NCBI RefSeq assembly: GCF_051014445.1
Contig: NW_027488370.1
Location: 6,014,001 to 6,078,000, forward strand
Reading direction: 5' to 3'
Length of the DNA stretch: 64,000 nt
Origin: Colletes latitarsis
Taxonomy: Eukaryota; Arthropoda; Insecta; Hymenoptera; Colletidae
Part shown: positions 1 to 11,500 of the stretch, in pieces
Layout of the letters: every line of letters starts with the position of its first letter
Numbering within the stretch: the first letter of the stretch is position 1
Position numbers and translations under genes: made by a program
The notes under the pieces: generated by a model
Seen by the model: only the letters and a program-made list of their open reading frames with translations
What the model was told of the DNA's origin: nothing
Database searches by the model: none

Positions 1-3000
1 ACCTGGTTGCGATTAATATTTTAGACGATAACGCCGGTTATGTCACGGTTAGGTCTGGGATTTGCCGTCATCTGGCTCGAATTTTCGCATTTCTCGCATA
101 CTTGTTGGCCAGATCCTGGGCTTTTTCTGGTTTGGATCACGTAGTAATGTGGTACCACACTGAAACAGTCAATAAAAGCTGGTTCCGATTAGTATTTTAT
201 AGGATAACGCTGGTTACGTCTGGTTTAGTTCTGGTATTGGCAATCATCTGGCTCGTACCTTCGCATTTTTCGCCTACTTGTTGGCAAGATCCTGGCCTTT
301 TTCTGGCTTGGACCATGTAGTAATGTGGTATCACACTGAAACAGTCAACTAAACCTGGTTGTGATTAACATTTTGGAGGATAACGCCGGTTATGTCTTGG
401 TTAGGTCTGGTATTTGCCCTCATCTGGCTCGTACTTTCGTATTTTTCGCATACTTGTTGGCCAGATCCTGGGCTTTTTCTGGTTCGGATCACGTAGTAAT
501 GTGGTACCACACTGAAACAGTCAATAAAAGCTGGTTCCGATTAGTATCTTACAGGATAACACCGGTTATGTCTGGGTTAGGTCTGGGATTTGCCCTCATC
601 TGGCTCGTACTTTCGCATTTTCGCATACTTGTTGGCCAGATCCTGGCCTTTTTCTGGCTTGGACCACGTAGTAATGTGGTATCACACTGAAATAGTCAAC
701 TAAACCTGGTTGTGATTAACATTTTGGAGGATAACGCCGGTTATGTCTTGGTTAGGTCTGGTATTTGCCCTCATCTGGCTCGTACTTTCGCATTTCTCGC
801 ATACTTGTTGGCCAGATCCTTGCCTTTTCCTGGTTTGGATCACGTAGTAATGCGGTACCACACTGAAACAGTCAATTAAACCTGGTTGTGATTAATATTT
901 TGGAGAATAACGCTGGTTATGTTTGGGTTAGTTCCGGTATTTGCAACCATCTGGCTGATACTTTCGCATTTTTTGCATACTTGTTGGCCAGATCCAGGGC
1001 TTTTTCTGGTTTGTATCCCGGCGTAATGTGGTTCCACACCGAAACAGTCAATTAATCCTGGTTGCGATTAATATTTTAGAGGATAACGCCGGTTATGTCT
1101 CGGTTAGTTCTGGGATTTGCCCTCGTCTGGAAAGTACCTTCGCATTTTTCGCCTACTTGTTGGCTAGATCCTGAGCTTTTTCTGGTTTGAATCCCGTAAT
1201 AATGACGCTCCACACCGAAACAGTCAACTAAACCTGGTTGCGATTAATATTTTAGAGGATAACGCTGGTTATATCTGGGTTAGTTCTGGTATTTGCGATC
1301 ATCTGGCTCATACTTTCGCAATTTTCGCGAACTCGTTGGCCAGATCTTGGGTTTTTTGTGGTTTGGATCCCGTCGTAATGTGGTACCACACCGAAACAGT
1401 CAACTAAACCTGGTTGCGGTTAATATTTTGGAGGATAACGCCGGTTATATCTCGGTTAGGTCTGGGATTTGCCCTCATCTTGCTCGTACCTTCGCATTTT
1501 TCGCATTCTTGTGGGCCAGATCCTGTCCTTTTTCTGGCCCGGTCCACGTAGTAATGTGGTACCACGCCGAAACAGGCAATTAAACCTGGTTGCGATTAAT
1601 TTTTAGAGGATAACGCTGGTTATGTCTCGGTTAGGTCTGGTATTTGCCCTCATCTGGATCATACTTTCGCAATTATCGCGTACTTGTTGGCCAGATCTTG
1701 GGTTTTTTCTGGTTTGTATCCCGTCGTAATGTGGTTCCACACCGAAACAGTCAATTAATCCTGGTTGCGATTAATAGTTGAGAGGATAACGCTGGTTATG
1801 TCTGGGTTAGTTCTGGTATTTGCAATCATCTGTCTCGTACCTTCGCATTTTCCGCCTACTTGTTGGCAAGATCCTGGGCTTTTCTGGTTTGGATCACGTA
1901 GTAATGCGGTACCACACCGTAACAGTCAATTAAACCTGGTTGCGCTTAATATTTTGGAGGATAACGCCGGTTATGTCTGGGTTAGGTCTGGGATTTGCCC
2001 TCATCTGATTCGTACTTTCGCATTTTTCGCATACTTGTTGTCCAGATCCTGGCCTTTTTCTGGCTTGGACCACGTAGTGATGTGGTACCACACCGAAACA
2101 GTCAATTAAACCTGGTTGCGATTAATATTTTAGAGGATAACGCTGGTTATGGCTGGGTTAGTTCTGGTATTTGCAATCATCTGGCTCGTACCTTCGCATT
2201 CTCCGCCAACTTGCTGGCAAGATCTTGGGCTTTTTCTGGTTTGGATCACGTAGTAATGCGGTACCACATCGAAACAGTCAATTAAACCTGGTTGCGATTA
2301 ATATTTTAGAGGATAGCGCCGGTCATTTCTCGGTTAGGTCTGGGATTTGCCCTCATCTGTCTCCTACTATCACATTTTTCGCATACTTGTTGGCCAGATC
2401 CTGGCCTTTTTCTGGTCTGTATCACGTAGTAATGCGGTACCACACCGAAGCAGTCAATTAAACCTGGTTGCGATTAATATTTTAGAGGATAACGCTGGTT
2501 ATGTCTGGGTTAGTTCTGGTATTTGCAATCATCAGGCTCATACTTTCGCAATTTTCGCGTACTTGTTGGCCAGATCTTGGGTTTTTTGTGGTTTGGATCC
2601 CGTCGTAATGTGGATCCACACCGAAGCAGTCTATTAAACCTGGTTGCGATTAATATTTTAGAGGATAACGCTGGTTATGTCTGGGTTAGTTCTGGTATTT
2701 GCAATCATCTGGCTCATACTTTCGCAATTTTCGCGTACTTGTTGGCCAGATCTTGGGTTTCTTGTGGTTTGGATCGCGTCGTAATGTGGATCCACACCGA
2801 AGCAGTCAATTAAGCCTGGCTGCGATGAATATTTTAGAGGATAACGCTGCTTATGTTTGGGTTAGTTCTGCTATTTGCAATCATCTGGCTCGTACTTTCG
2901 CATTTCTGGCATACTTGTAGGCAGATCCTGGGCTTTTTCTGGTTTGGATCACATAGTAATGCGGTACCACACTGAAACAGTCAATTAAACCTGGTTGTGA

Positions 3001-3583
3001 TTAACATTTTGGAGGATAACGCCGGTTATGTCACGGTTAGGTCTGGGATTTGCCGTCATCTGGCTCGTATTTTCGCATTTTTCGCATACTTGTAGGCCAG
3101 ATCCTGGCCATTTTTTCTGGCTTGGACCACCTAGTAATGTGGTATCACACTGAAACAGTCAATTAAACCTGGTTGTGATTAACATTTTGGAGGATAACGC
3201 CGGTTATGTCTCTGTTAGTTCTGGGATTTGCCCTCATCTGGCTCGTACCTTCGCATTTTTCGCCTACTTGTTGGCAAGATCCTGGGCTTTTTCTGGTTTG
3301 GATCACGTAGTAATGCGGTACCACACCGATGCAGTCAATTAAACCTGGTTGCGATTAATATTTTAGAGGATAACGCCGGTTATGTCTTGGTTAGGTCTGG
3401 GATTTGGCCTCATCTGGCTCATACTTTCGCATTTCTCGCATACTTGTTGGCCAGATCCAGGGCTTTATCTGGTTTGTATCCCGTCGTAATGTGGTTCCAC
3501 ACCGAAACAGTGAATTAAACCCGGTTGCGATTAATATTTTAGAGGATAACGCCGGTTATGTCTGGGTTAGGTCTGGGATTTGC
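1..3583. repeat. Satellite array, family A (about 20 tandem monomers of 176 bp)
   Basis: Head-to-tail monomers recur every 176 bp; the same landmarks are seen at 1995, 2171, 2347, 2523 and 2699. Family A is told from family B by gttgcgattaatatttta at the unit start, gccggttatgtctgggtta in the first third, catctggctcgtac in the middle and cttgttggccagatcc later. Monomers differ from each other by scattered substitutions and small indels. No gene is present. The plus-strand open frames of about 96 codons are longer than one unit and overlap in successive frames, because 176 is not a multiple of 3, so they are read-through of the repeat. Transcription or protein coding is not supported. Confidence 0.93.
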
Positions 3584-3710
3584 TCTCATCAGGCTCATTC
3601 TTTCGCATATTTCTCATACTTGATGGCTAGATCCTGGGCTTCTTCTGGATTGCATCACGTAGTAATGAAGTACAACACTGAAACAGTCAATTAAACCTGG
3701 TTTCCATCAA
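3535..3710. repeat. Chimeric satellite monomer joining family A to family B
   Basis: The first part of this unit (attttagaggataacgccgg, then tctgggttaggtctggg) is family A. From about 3583 it reads tgctctcatcaggctcattc and continues with the family B words cttgatggctagatcc and gaagtacaacactgaaac. The following unit starts with the family B form tttccatcaatatc. The change takes place within a few bases inside one monomer, as expected for an exchange or conversion breakpoint rather than gradual divergence. The exact breakpoint cannot be placed better than the shared word gtctgggatttg allows. Confidence 0.75.
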
Positions 3711-4920
3711 TATCTTAGAGGACAACGCAAGTTAGGTCTGGGATATGTCTGGGATTTGCCCTCATCAGGCTCATTCTTTCGCGTTTTTCACATACTTGTT
3801 GAACGGATCCTGGGTTTTTTCTGGTTTGGATCACGTAGTAATGTGGGACCACACTGAAACAGTCAATTAAACCTGGTTTCGATCAATATTTTAGAGAATA
3901 ATTCATGTTAGGTCTAGGTCAGGTCTCGGATTTGCTCTCATCAGGCTCATTCTTTCGCATATCTCTCATACTTGATGGCTAGATCCTGGGCTTCTTCTGG
4001 ATTGCATCACGTAGCAATGAAGTACAACACTGAAATAGTCAATTAAACCTTGTTTCCATCAATATCTTAGAGGACAACGCAAGTTATGTCTGGGATATGT
4101 CTGGGATTTGCCCTCATCAGGCTCATACTTTCACGTTTTTCACATACTTGTTGAACAGATCCTGGGTTTTTTCTGGTTTGGATCACGTAGTAATGTGGGA
4201 CCACACTGGAACAGTCCATTAAACCTGGTTTGGATCAATATTTTAGAGGATAACGCATGTTAGGTCTAGGTTAGGCCTGGGATTTTCACTCATCAGACTC
4301 ATACTTTCGCATTCTTCACATACTTGTTGAACGGATCCTGGGTTATTTCTGGTTTGGATCACGTAGTAATGTGGGACCACACTGAAACAGTCAATTAAAC
4401 CTGGTTTCGATCAATATTTTAGAGAATAATTCATGTTAGGTCTAGGTTAGGTCTGGGATTTGCCCACATCAGGCTCATTCTTTCGTATATTTCTCATACA
4501 TGTTGAACAGATCCTGGGTTTTTTCTGGTTTGGATCACGTAGTAATGTGGGACCACAGTGAAACATTCAATTAAACCTGGTCTTGATAAATATTTTAGAG
4601 GATAACGCATGTTAGGTTTGGGTTAGGTCTAGGATTTGCCCTCATCAGGCTCATACTTTCGCATATTTCTCATACTTCATGGGTAGATCCTGGGCTTCTT
4701 CTGGATTGCATCACGTAGTAATGAAGTACAACACTGAAACAGTCAATTAAACCTGGTTTCCATCAATATCTTAGAGGACAACGCAAGTTAGGTCTGGGAT
4801 ATGTCTGGGATTTGCCCTCATCAGGCTCATTCTTTCGCGTTTTTCACATACTTGTTGAACGGATCCTGGGTTTTTTCTGGTTTGGATCACGTAGTAATGT
4901 GGGCCCACACTGAAACAGTC

Positions 4921-5448
4921 AATTAAACCTGGTTTCGATCAATATTTTAGAGAATAATTCATGTTAGGTCTAGGTTAGGTCTGGGATTTGCCCACATCAG
5001 GCTCATTCTTTCGTATATTTCTCATACATGTTGAACAGATCCTGGGTTTTTTCTGGTTTGGATCACGTAGTAATGTGGGACCACACTGAAACAGTCAATT
5101 AAACCTGGTTTCGATCAATATTTTAGAGAATAATTCATGTTAGGTCTAGGTTAGGTCTGGGATTTGCCCACATCAGGCTCATTCTTTCGTATATTTCTCA
5201 TACATGTTGAACAGATCCTGGGTTTTTTCTGGTTTGGATCACGTACTAATGTGGGACCACACTGAAACAGTCAATTAAACCTGGTTTCGATCAATATTTT
5301 AGAGAATAATTCATGTTAGGTCTAGGTTAGGTCTGGGATTTGCCCACATCAGGCTCATTCTTTCGTATATTTCTCATACATGTTGAACAGATCCTGGGTT
5401 TTTTCTGGTTTGGATCACGTAGTAATGTGGGACCACACTGAAACAATC
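4921..5448. repeat. Three nearly identical tandem family B monomers
   Basis: Units starting at 4921, 5097 and 5273 (spacing 176 bp) share private variants: agagaataattcatgttagg, gatttgcccacatcagg, ctttcgtatatttc and catacatgttgaacagatcc. A further related unit begins at 4393. They differ from each other at only a few positions, for example cgtactaatg at about 5244, while most neighbouring units differ at many. This is a local, recent single-monomer amplification or conversion. Confidence 0.8.
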
Positions 5449-7987
5449 AATTAAACCTGGTCTTGATAAATATTTTAGAGGATAACGCATGTTAGGTCTG
5501 GGTTAGGTCTAGGATTTGCCCTCATGAGGCTCATACTTTCGCATATTTCTCATACTTCAAGGCTAGATCCTGGGCTGTTTCTGGATTGTATCACGTAGTA
5601 ATGTGGTACCACGCTGAAACAGTCAATTAAACCTGGTTTCGATCAATATTTTAGAGGATAACGCAAGTTAGGTCTGGGATAGTTCTAGGATTTGCCCACA
5701 TCAGGCTCTTACTTTCGCATATTTCTCATACTTCATGGATAGATCCTGGGCTATTTCTGGATTGGATCACGTAGTACAGTAGTACCACACTGCAACATTC
5801 AATGAAACCTGGTCTGGATAAATATTTTAGAGGTTAGCGCATCTTAGGTCTGGGTTAGGTCTAAGATTTGCCCTCATCAGGCTCACAGTTTAGCGTTTTT
5901 CACATACTTGTTGAACAGATCCTGGGTTTTTTCTGGTTTGGATCACGAAGTAATGTGGTACCACACTGAAACAGTCCATTAAACCTGGTTTCGCTCAATA
6001 TTTTAAAGGGTAACGCATGTAAGGTCTAGGTTAGGTCTGGGATTTGCTCTCATCAGGCTCATTCTTTCGCATATTTCTCATACTTGATGGCTAGAACCTG
6101 GGTTTTTTCTGGTTTGGATCACGTAGTAATGTGGTACCACACTGAAACAGTCGATTAAAGCTGGTTTCGATCAATATTTTAGAGGATAACGCATGTTAGG
6201 TCTAGGTTAGGCCTGGGATTTTCACTCATCAGACTCATACTTTCGCATTCTTCACATACTTGTTGAACGGATCCTGGGTTTTTTCTGGTTTGGATCACAT
6301 AGTAATGTGGTACCACACTGAAACAGTCGATTAAACCAGGTTTCGATCAATATTTTAGAGAATAATTCATGTTAGGTCAAGGTTAGGTCTGGGATTTGCT
6401 CTCATCAGGCTCATTCTTTCGCATATTTCTCATACTTCATGGCTAGATGCTGGGCTGTTTCTGGATTGTGTCACGTAGTAATGTGGTACCACGCTGAAAC
6501 AGTCAATTTAACCTGGATTCGATCAATATTTTAGAGGATAACGCAAGTTAGGTCTGGGATAGGTCTAGGATTTGCCCTCATCAGGCTCTTACTTTCGCAT
6601 ATTTCTCATACTTCATTGCTAGATCCTGGCCTATTTCTGGATTGGATCACGTAGTAAAGTGGTACCACATTGAAACATTCAATGAAACCTCGTCTGGATA
6701 AATATTTTAGAGGGTAACGCATCTTAGGTCTGGGTTAGGTCTAAGATTTGCCCTCATCAGGCTCACAGTTTCGCGTTTTTCACATACTTGTTGAACAGAT
6801 CCTAGGTCTTTTCTGGTTTGGATCACGAAGTAGTGTGGTACCACACTGAAACAGTCAATGAAACCTGGTTTCCATCAATATTTTAGAGGATAACGCATGT
6901 TAGGTCTAGGTTAGGTCTGGGATTTGCTCTCATCAGGCTCATTCATTCGCATATTTCTCATACTTGATGGCTAGATCCTGGGCTTTTTCTGGATTGCATC
7001 ACGTAGTAATGTAGTACCACACTGAAACAGACAATGAAACCTGGTTTCCATCAATATTTTAGAGGACAACGCATGTTAGGTCTAGGTAAGGCCTGAGATT
7101 TTCACTGATCGGACTCATACTTTCGCATTTTTCACATACTTGTTGAACGGATCCTGGGTTTTTTCTGGTTTGGATCACGTAGTAATGTGGTACCACACTG
7201 AAACGGTCAATTAAACCTGGTTTCGATCAATATTTTAGAGAATAATTCATGTTAGGTCAAAGTTAGGTCTGGGATTTGCCCTCATCAGGCTCATTCTTTC
7301 GCATATTTCTCAAACTTGATGGCTAGATCCTGGGCTTTTTCTGGATTGCATCACGTAGTAATGAAGTACAACACTGAAACAGTCAATTAAACCTGGTTTC
7401 CATCAATATCTTAGAGGACAACGCAAGTTAGGTCTGGGATAGGTCTTGGATTTGCCCTCATCAGGCTCATACTTTCGCGTTTTTCACATACTTGTTGAAC
7501 AGGTCCTGGGTTTTTTCTGGTTTGGATCACGTAGTAGTGTGGTACCACACTGAAACAGTCCATTATACCTGGTTTGGATCAATATTTTAGAGGATAACGC
7601 ATGTTAGGTCTAGGTTAGGCCTGGGATTTTCACTCATCAGACTCATACTTTCGCATTCTTCACATACTTGTTGAACGGATCCTGGGTTTTTTCTGGTTTG
7701 GATCACGTAGTAATGTGGGACCACACTGAAACTGTCAATTAAACCTGGTTTCGATCAATATTTTAGAGAATAATTCATGTTAGGTCTAGGTCAGGTCTGG
7801 GATTTGCTCTCATCAGGCTCATTCTTTCGCATATTTCTCATACTTGATGGCTAGATCCTGGGCTACATCTGGATTGCATCACGTAGTAATGTAGTACCAC
7901 ACTGAAACAGACAATGAAACCTGGTTTCCATCAATATTTTAGAGGACAACGCATGTTAGGTCTAGGTTAGGCCTGGGATTTTCACTC

Positions 7988-7997
7988 ATCAGACTCA

Positions 7998-8003
<6 letters not shown>
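7988..8003. repeat. Target-site duplication, copy at the 3' end of the retrotransposon
   Basis: atcagactcatac (7988-8000) followed by TTT that merges into the poly(T) tract. The same 13-16 bases occur at 13991-14006 on the other side of the element. The intact monomer at about 7636-7651 shows the empty site. The three ambiguous T could be target or poly(A). Confidence 0.92.

Positions 8004-8030
<27 letters not shown>
8001..8030 (-). other. Poly(A) tail of the retrotransposon (poly(T) on the plus strand)
   Basis: An uninterrupted run of 30 T on the plus strand lies between the target-site duplication and the first element base at 8031. The first three T may belong to the target, giving 27-30 A in the element. 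No interrupting base is seen, which fits little time since insertion. Confidence 0.95.
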
Positions 8031-8031
<1 letters not shown>

Positions 8032-8056
8032 TCGTGGGGAAAATCTTCGAAAGACT

Positions 8057-8088
8057 CCCTCCCACCTCCTTGGGGAGAGGTGGGAGGG
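8057..8088 (-). promoter_or_regulatory. 3'-terminal hairpin of the retrotransposon RNA
   Basis: Perfect 12-bp stem ccctcccacctc / gaggtgggaggg with an 8-nt loop (8069-8076). In the RNA it lies about 26 nt upstream of the poly(A). Its position suits a recognition element for the ORF2 protein at the start of reverse transcription; this is inference from position and structure only. Confidence 0.6.
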
Positions 8089-8162
8089 GTGTGTGGGATT
8101 CCCCGCGCCCGTACAACGACAGGCGCGGGACCTACCCACTAAAAACCCCACGGTGACCCTTC

Positions 8163-8224
8163 GGCACGCTTTGGGAGGATACCGGGAATCGCTCGAAGCA
8201 TTCTTCCGGTATCCTCCCCGTGCC
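8163..8224 (-). promoter_or_regulatory. Long bulged hairpin in the 3' UTR
   Basis: Outer stem ggcacg/cgtgcc (8163-8168 with 8219-8224) and inner perfect 13-bp stem gggaggataccgg/ccggtatcctccc (8173-8185 with 8206-8218), separated by a 4-nt bulge on one side. The loop is 20 nt. Structure is directly visible; function is unknown. Confidence 0.6.
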
Positions 8225-8546
8225 CGCGCTTTCGCGCCCATCCCCCGGGGGGAGAATCGGTCCCCCCAGTAGACACACTGCCTCATAGCGGCGGGACGGG
8301 GCCACTCCATCCCGCCGCTATCCATCCCGGGGCCGCGTTTAGTGGCGGCTGCGAGCCCCAACTCGCAACCGCCCGCGACCCCGTTTCCACCCCTCGGCGG
8401 CCGGGCGTTCATGGCCGCACCAGACCGCCGAGGGTGCCTCCCCTTGCGTCGGACCTGTAGGGGGAGGCACTCCAACCCCCAACCGGTCCAACCCGGCGCC
8501 GCCTGGCGGGAGGAGGGTCCCCTCAGGACCCCCCTCCTAGCCAAGG

Positions 8547-11500
8547 TCATCCGCCACGCCGAGGCGGCCGCCCGCGACGCCTCGCGACCGGGCGACGACC
8601 TCGGGCCACCGCACGAGCGCGAGCTTCAGTGCGCCGCTGAAGCTCGCGCTCCCTCCCCGCGGCCTCCTTCTGCAACATTACGTTCTCGCAGAAGGAGGCC
8701 ACGGCCCTCCACTTCTCCTCGCTGACGAGCATGGCGCGCACCACGCCCGGCAGCGAGACATCCCGCCAGACGACGCCGACCAGGACACGGCGCTCCCCCT
8801 CCCACGCGGGGCATACCTCCAGGGTATGATCCGCCGTGTCCTGCTCAGCGTCGCAGTGGCAGCAACGCGCCGTCGGCTCCTTCCCTATCCGGCACAGGTA
8901 TCTTCCGAAGCTGCCATGCCCGGAAAATACCTGTGCCAGCCGGTAGGTGAGGCTGCCATGGCCTCTGTCCAGCCACTCCTTCAGGAGTGGCCGAACAGCC
9001 CCGACAGTCCGGTGCCCCGCGGTTGGCAGAGCCAGCCGCTCCTGCCACGCGAGCAACACGGACTGCCGGGCCTGGCGCTTCAAATCGCCCCAAGCAGGTT
9101 CCTGCCCGCCCGGGACCGCCCCCACCCCCGCGCGACGGTCGACGCGGTGCCGGTACATCACCGCGTGCGACCGCGCGAGCAGGTCCATGGGCGGCATCCC
9201 CGCTAGAACCGTCGCCGCTTCATGTGACATGGTCCGATACCCGCGGACGACCCTGAGCGCCATGCGCCTCTGCACCCGACGCAGCATAGTCATGCTGCGC
9301 CGGGAGGCAGCCAGGTCGTCCGCCCAGACGGGGGCCCCGTATAGGGCCACCGACTGGACCATTGCCACATAGAGGCGACGAACTCGGCCCGCCGGGCCCC
9401 CCAGGTTGGGCAGGATCCGGCCCAGAGCCGCAACCATCCTTTCCAACCGGGGGACCAGGCAGCGGAAATGCTTCTCGAAACGCCAGTGGCTATCGAGGAT
9501 CAGCCCCAGATACCTGATCTGGGGCTTCACCTCGATGTCAGCCCCACCCACCCGAATCAGAGGGGGTGGCGGATCCTGCCGAGGTGAATGAAACGCAATC
9601 ACCTCGGTCTTATGGACCGCCACCGTCATCCCCATCCCCCTGATCCGGTCGACGACGCGTTGCGACCCCTCCTCCGCGCGACGCATGGCCCTCCCCCAGT
9701 GCGCCCCGACGGCCAGCACCAGTGTGTCATCCGCATAACACACCGCGCTGACGCCGTCGGGGAGGCCGGCCCGCAACACCGAGTCGTACGCGATGTTCCA
9801 CAGGAGTGGCCCGAGGACCGACCCCTGCGGAACACCGCAGTACACCTCCCTCCGCATATCACCATCCCGGCCCGGATACTCGATCCACCTGCCGCGGAGA
9901 TAATCCCCGACGACCGCCCTGAGACAAGGGGGGACTCGATGATATTCGAGCCCCCTCCTTATCTCTTCCCAGGGGAGGGTGTTAAAGGCATTGGCAATAT
10001 CCAAGGATATTGCCAATGCCACCCCTCCCCGGGAGACGGCCGCCTCCGAGAGGGCCCTCACACGACCTATCGCGTCGATAGTCGATCGGCCCCCCCGGAA
10101 ACCGAACTGGCAGTCGGCCAGGCCGGGATCACCCCGCGACAGGTGCTCGACGAGGCGGGCAGCAATCACACGCTCGAAGAGCTTGCCCACCTCGTCGAGG
10201 AGACAAATGGGCCGGTATGCGGAGGGAGACTCCGCGGGCCGACCCTCCTTCCGGAGGAGGACCATCCTCGCCACCTTCCAACTGGGGGGGAATCGCCCGT
10301 CCCTCAGGCAGCGGTCGAACAACCGCCTGAGGTCGGCCCCAAGGACGCCCTGGGTCAAGACCCAAACCCGGCCGGGCACACCATCCGGACCCGGGGCCGT
10401 GTTACGAACCCCGAGCCGTCTGATGGCCGCTGCCAGCTCCTCCTGCGTGACCCCCAGCTCGGCCGTCCACTCCACTGGGTCAGCCGCCGCCGCCGGAGGA
10501 CGCGGTCCCCTCTCCCCAATTGGGAAGAGTGTATTGACCACGTCCTCCAGCAGCCGGGGGTCAAGACCCTCGGTGACGGGGGGCGCCCACGGGCGGAGCT
10601 TATTCAGCACCACCTTATATGGGCGCCCCCATGGATCGTCATCAAGGGTCTGGAGGAGCTCCTTCCATGCCTGGGTCTTGGCCCGTTTGATGGCGACCTG
10701 CAGAGCAACCCGCGCCACGCGGTATGCTCCATACAGGTCATCAGCTGCCCTCGCTCGCGCCACGCCGTCGCCTGTACGTTGACGACGGCGCGCGCGGGTG
10801 TACTGGCGTCGGGCGCGGACAGTCGCGACTCGCAACTCCGCGATCGCGTCCGACCACCAGTACACCGCCCGGCGAGAAGAAGCCCGCCCGACCCGAGGCA
10901 TCGCCGCGTCGCAAATACCCGCGACCAATGCTCCGAGCCGGGCGACCTCCTCCTCTATGCTCGGCAACTCGGCCGCTCCCTGCGGCCAAGTTGCAGCGAG
11001 GGCAGCTGCCATCAGGGCGTCCTTGTCCAGGCGCCGAAGCGCCCAGCGGCGTGGTGGGGTGCCACGCAGGCGGCCGTGTCGGGATGCACCCGCGGCGGCA
11101 GAGACCTCCATCCGGATGTACCGGTGATCGGAGAGTGTCTCTGCCCCCGCGACCACGTGCCAACCCGACACCATGCGCACGGCGTTGGGGGTCGCGAATC
11201 CAACATCCACGATGGACCCCCCATATCGCCGCACGCATGTGTGCTCCGACCCCCGGTTCAATACCCGGAGGTCGAGCCCCGCCGCCCAATCGCCCAGGAT
11301 CCCGCCGCGAACGGAGGTCCTGGGGGATCCCCAAGCCACCGACTTGGCATTAAAATCCCCCAGGACCAGCACCGGCCGGGCCGCGTAGCGCTGCACGCAT
11401 GCCGCGACCTCGGCCAAGTACAGCTCGAACGCAGCGTGACCGCTACGGGGCGAAATGTAGCACCCCACCACAGCGACTCCCCCCCAGTCCACGGCGACGA

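Larger units (their letters stand above)
3584..8003. repeat. Satellite array, family B, left of the retrotransposon (about 25 monomers)
   Basis: Units of about 176 bp carry tttcgatcaatatttta or tttccatcaatatttta, gcatgttaggtctagg, catcaggctcattctttcgc and a ggtacc- or ggaccac-centred motif. Several monomer types alternate, recognised by gcatgtta, gcaagtta or gcatctta after the ataac/acaac word and by gatcctgggcttttt or gatcctgggtttttt later. A run of nearly identical units lies at 4921-5448. No gene is seen. The last unit is cut by the retrotransposon after position 8000; the uninterrupted form of the same unit type can be read at about 7566-7741. Confidence 0.93.
8031..8546 (-). other. Retrotransposon 3' UTR with several strong hairpins
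   Basis: About 516 nt between the ORF2 stop (TGA, 8549-8547) and the poly(A). It contains at least five perfect or nearly perfect inverted repeats: 8057-8068/8077-8088 (12 bp), 8163-8168 plus 8173-8185 pairing with 8219-8224 and 8206-8218 (6 + 13 bp with a 4-nt bulge), 8285-8296/8310-8321 (12 bp), 8344-8355/8362-8373 (11 of 12 pairs) and 8434-8443/8461-8470 (10 bp). In non-LTR elements the 3' UTR is commonly what the reverse transcriptase recognises to start target-primed reverse transcription. That role is inferred here, not shown. No conserved coding frame is supported. Confidence 0.85.

Noticed and set aside
1293..3694. Series of 96-codon plus-strand open frames every 176 bp, as a possible repeated gene family
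   Set aside because: Each is longer than one monomer and overlaps the next in another frame. The unit length is 2 modulo 3, so no continuous protein can be encoded, and the changes between units show no coding pattern.
7939..8550. 203-codon minus-strand frame over the 3' UTR and poly(A)
   Set aside because: It reads the poly(A) as a run of Lys and continues into satellite. It is non-coding 3' UTR read through.
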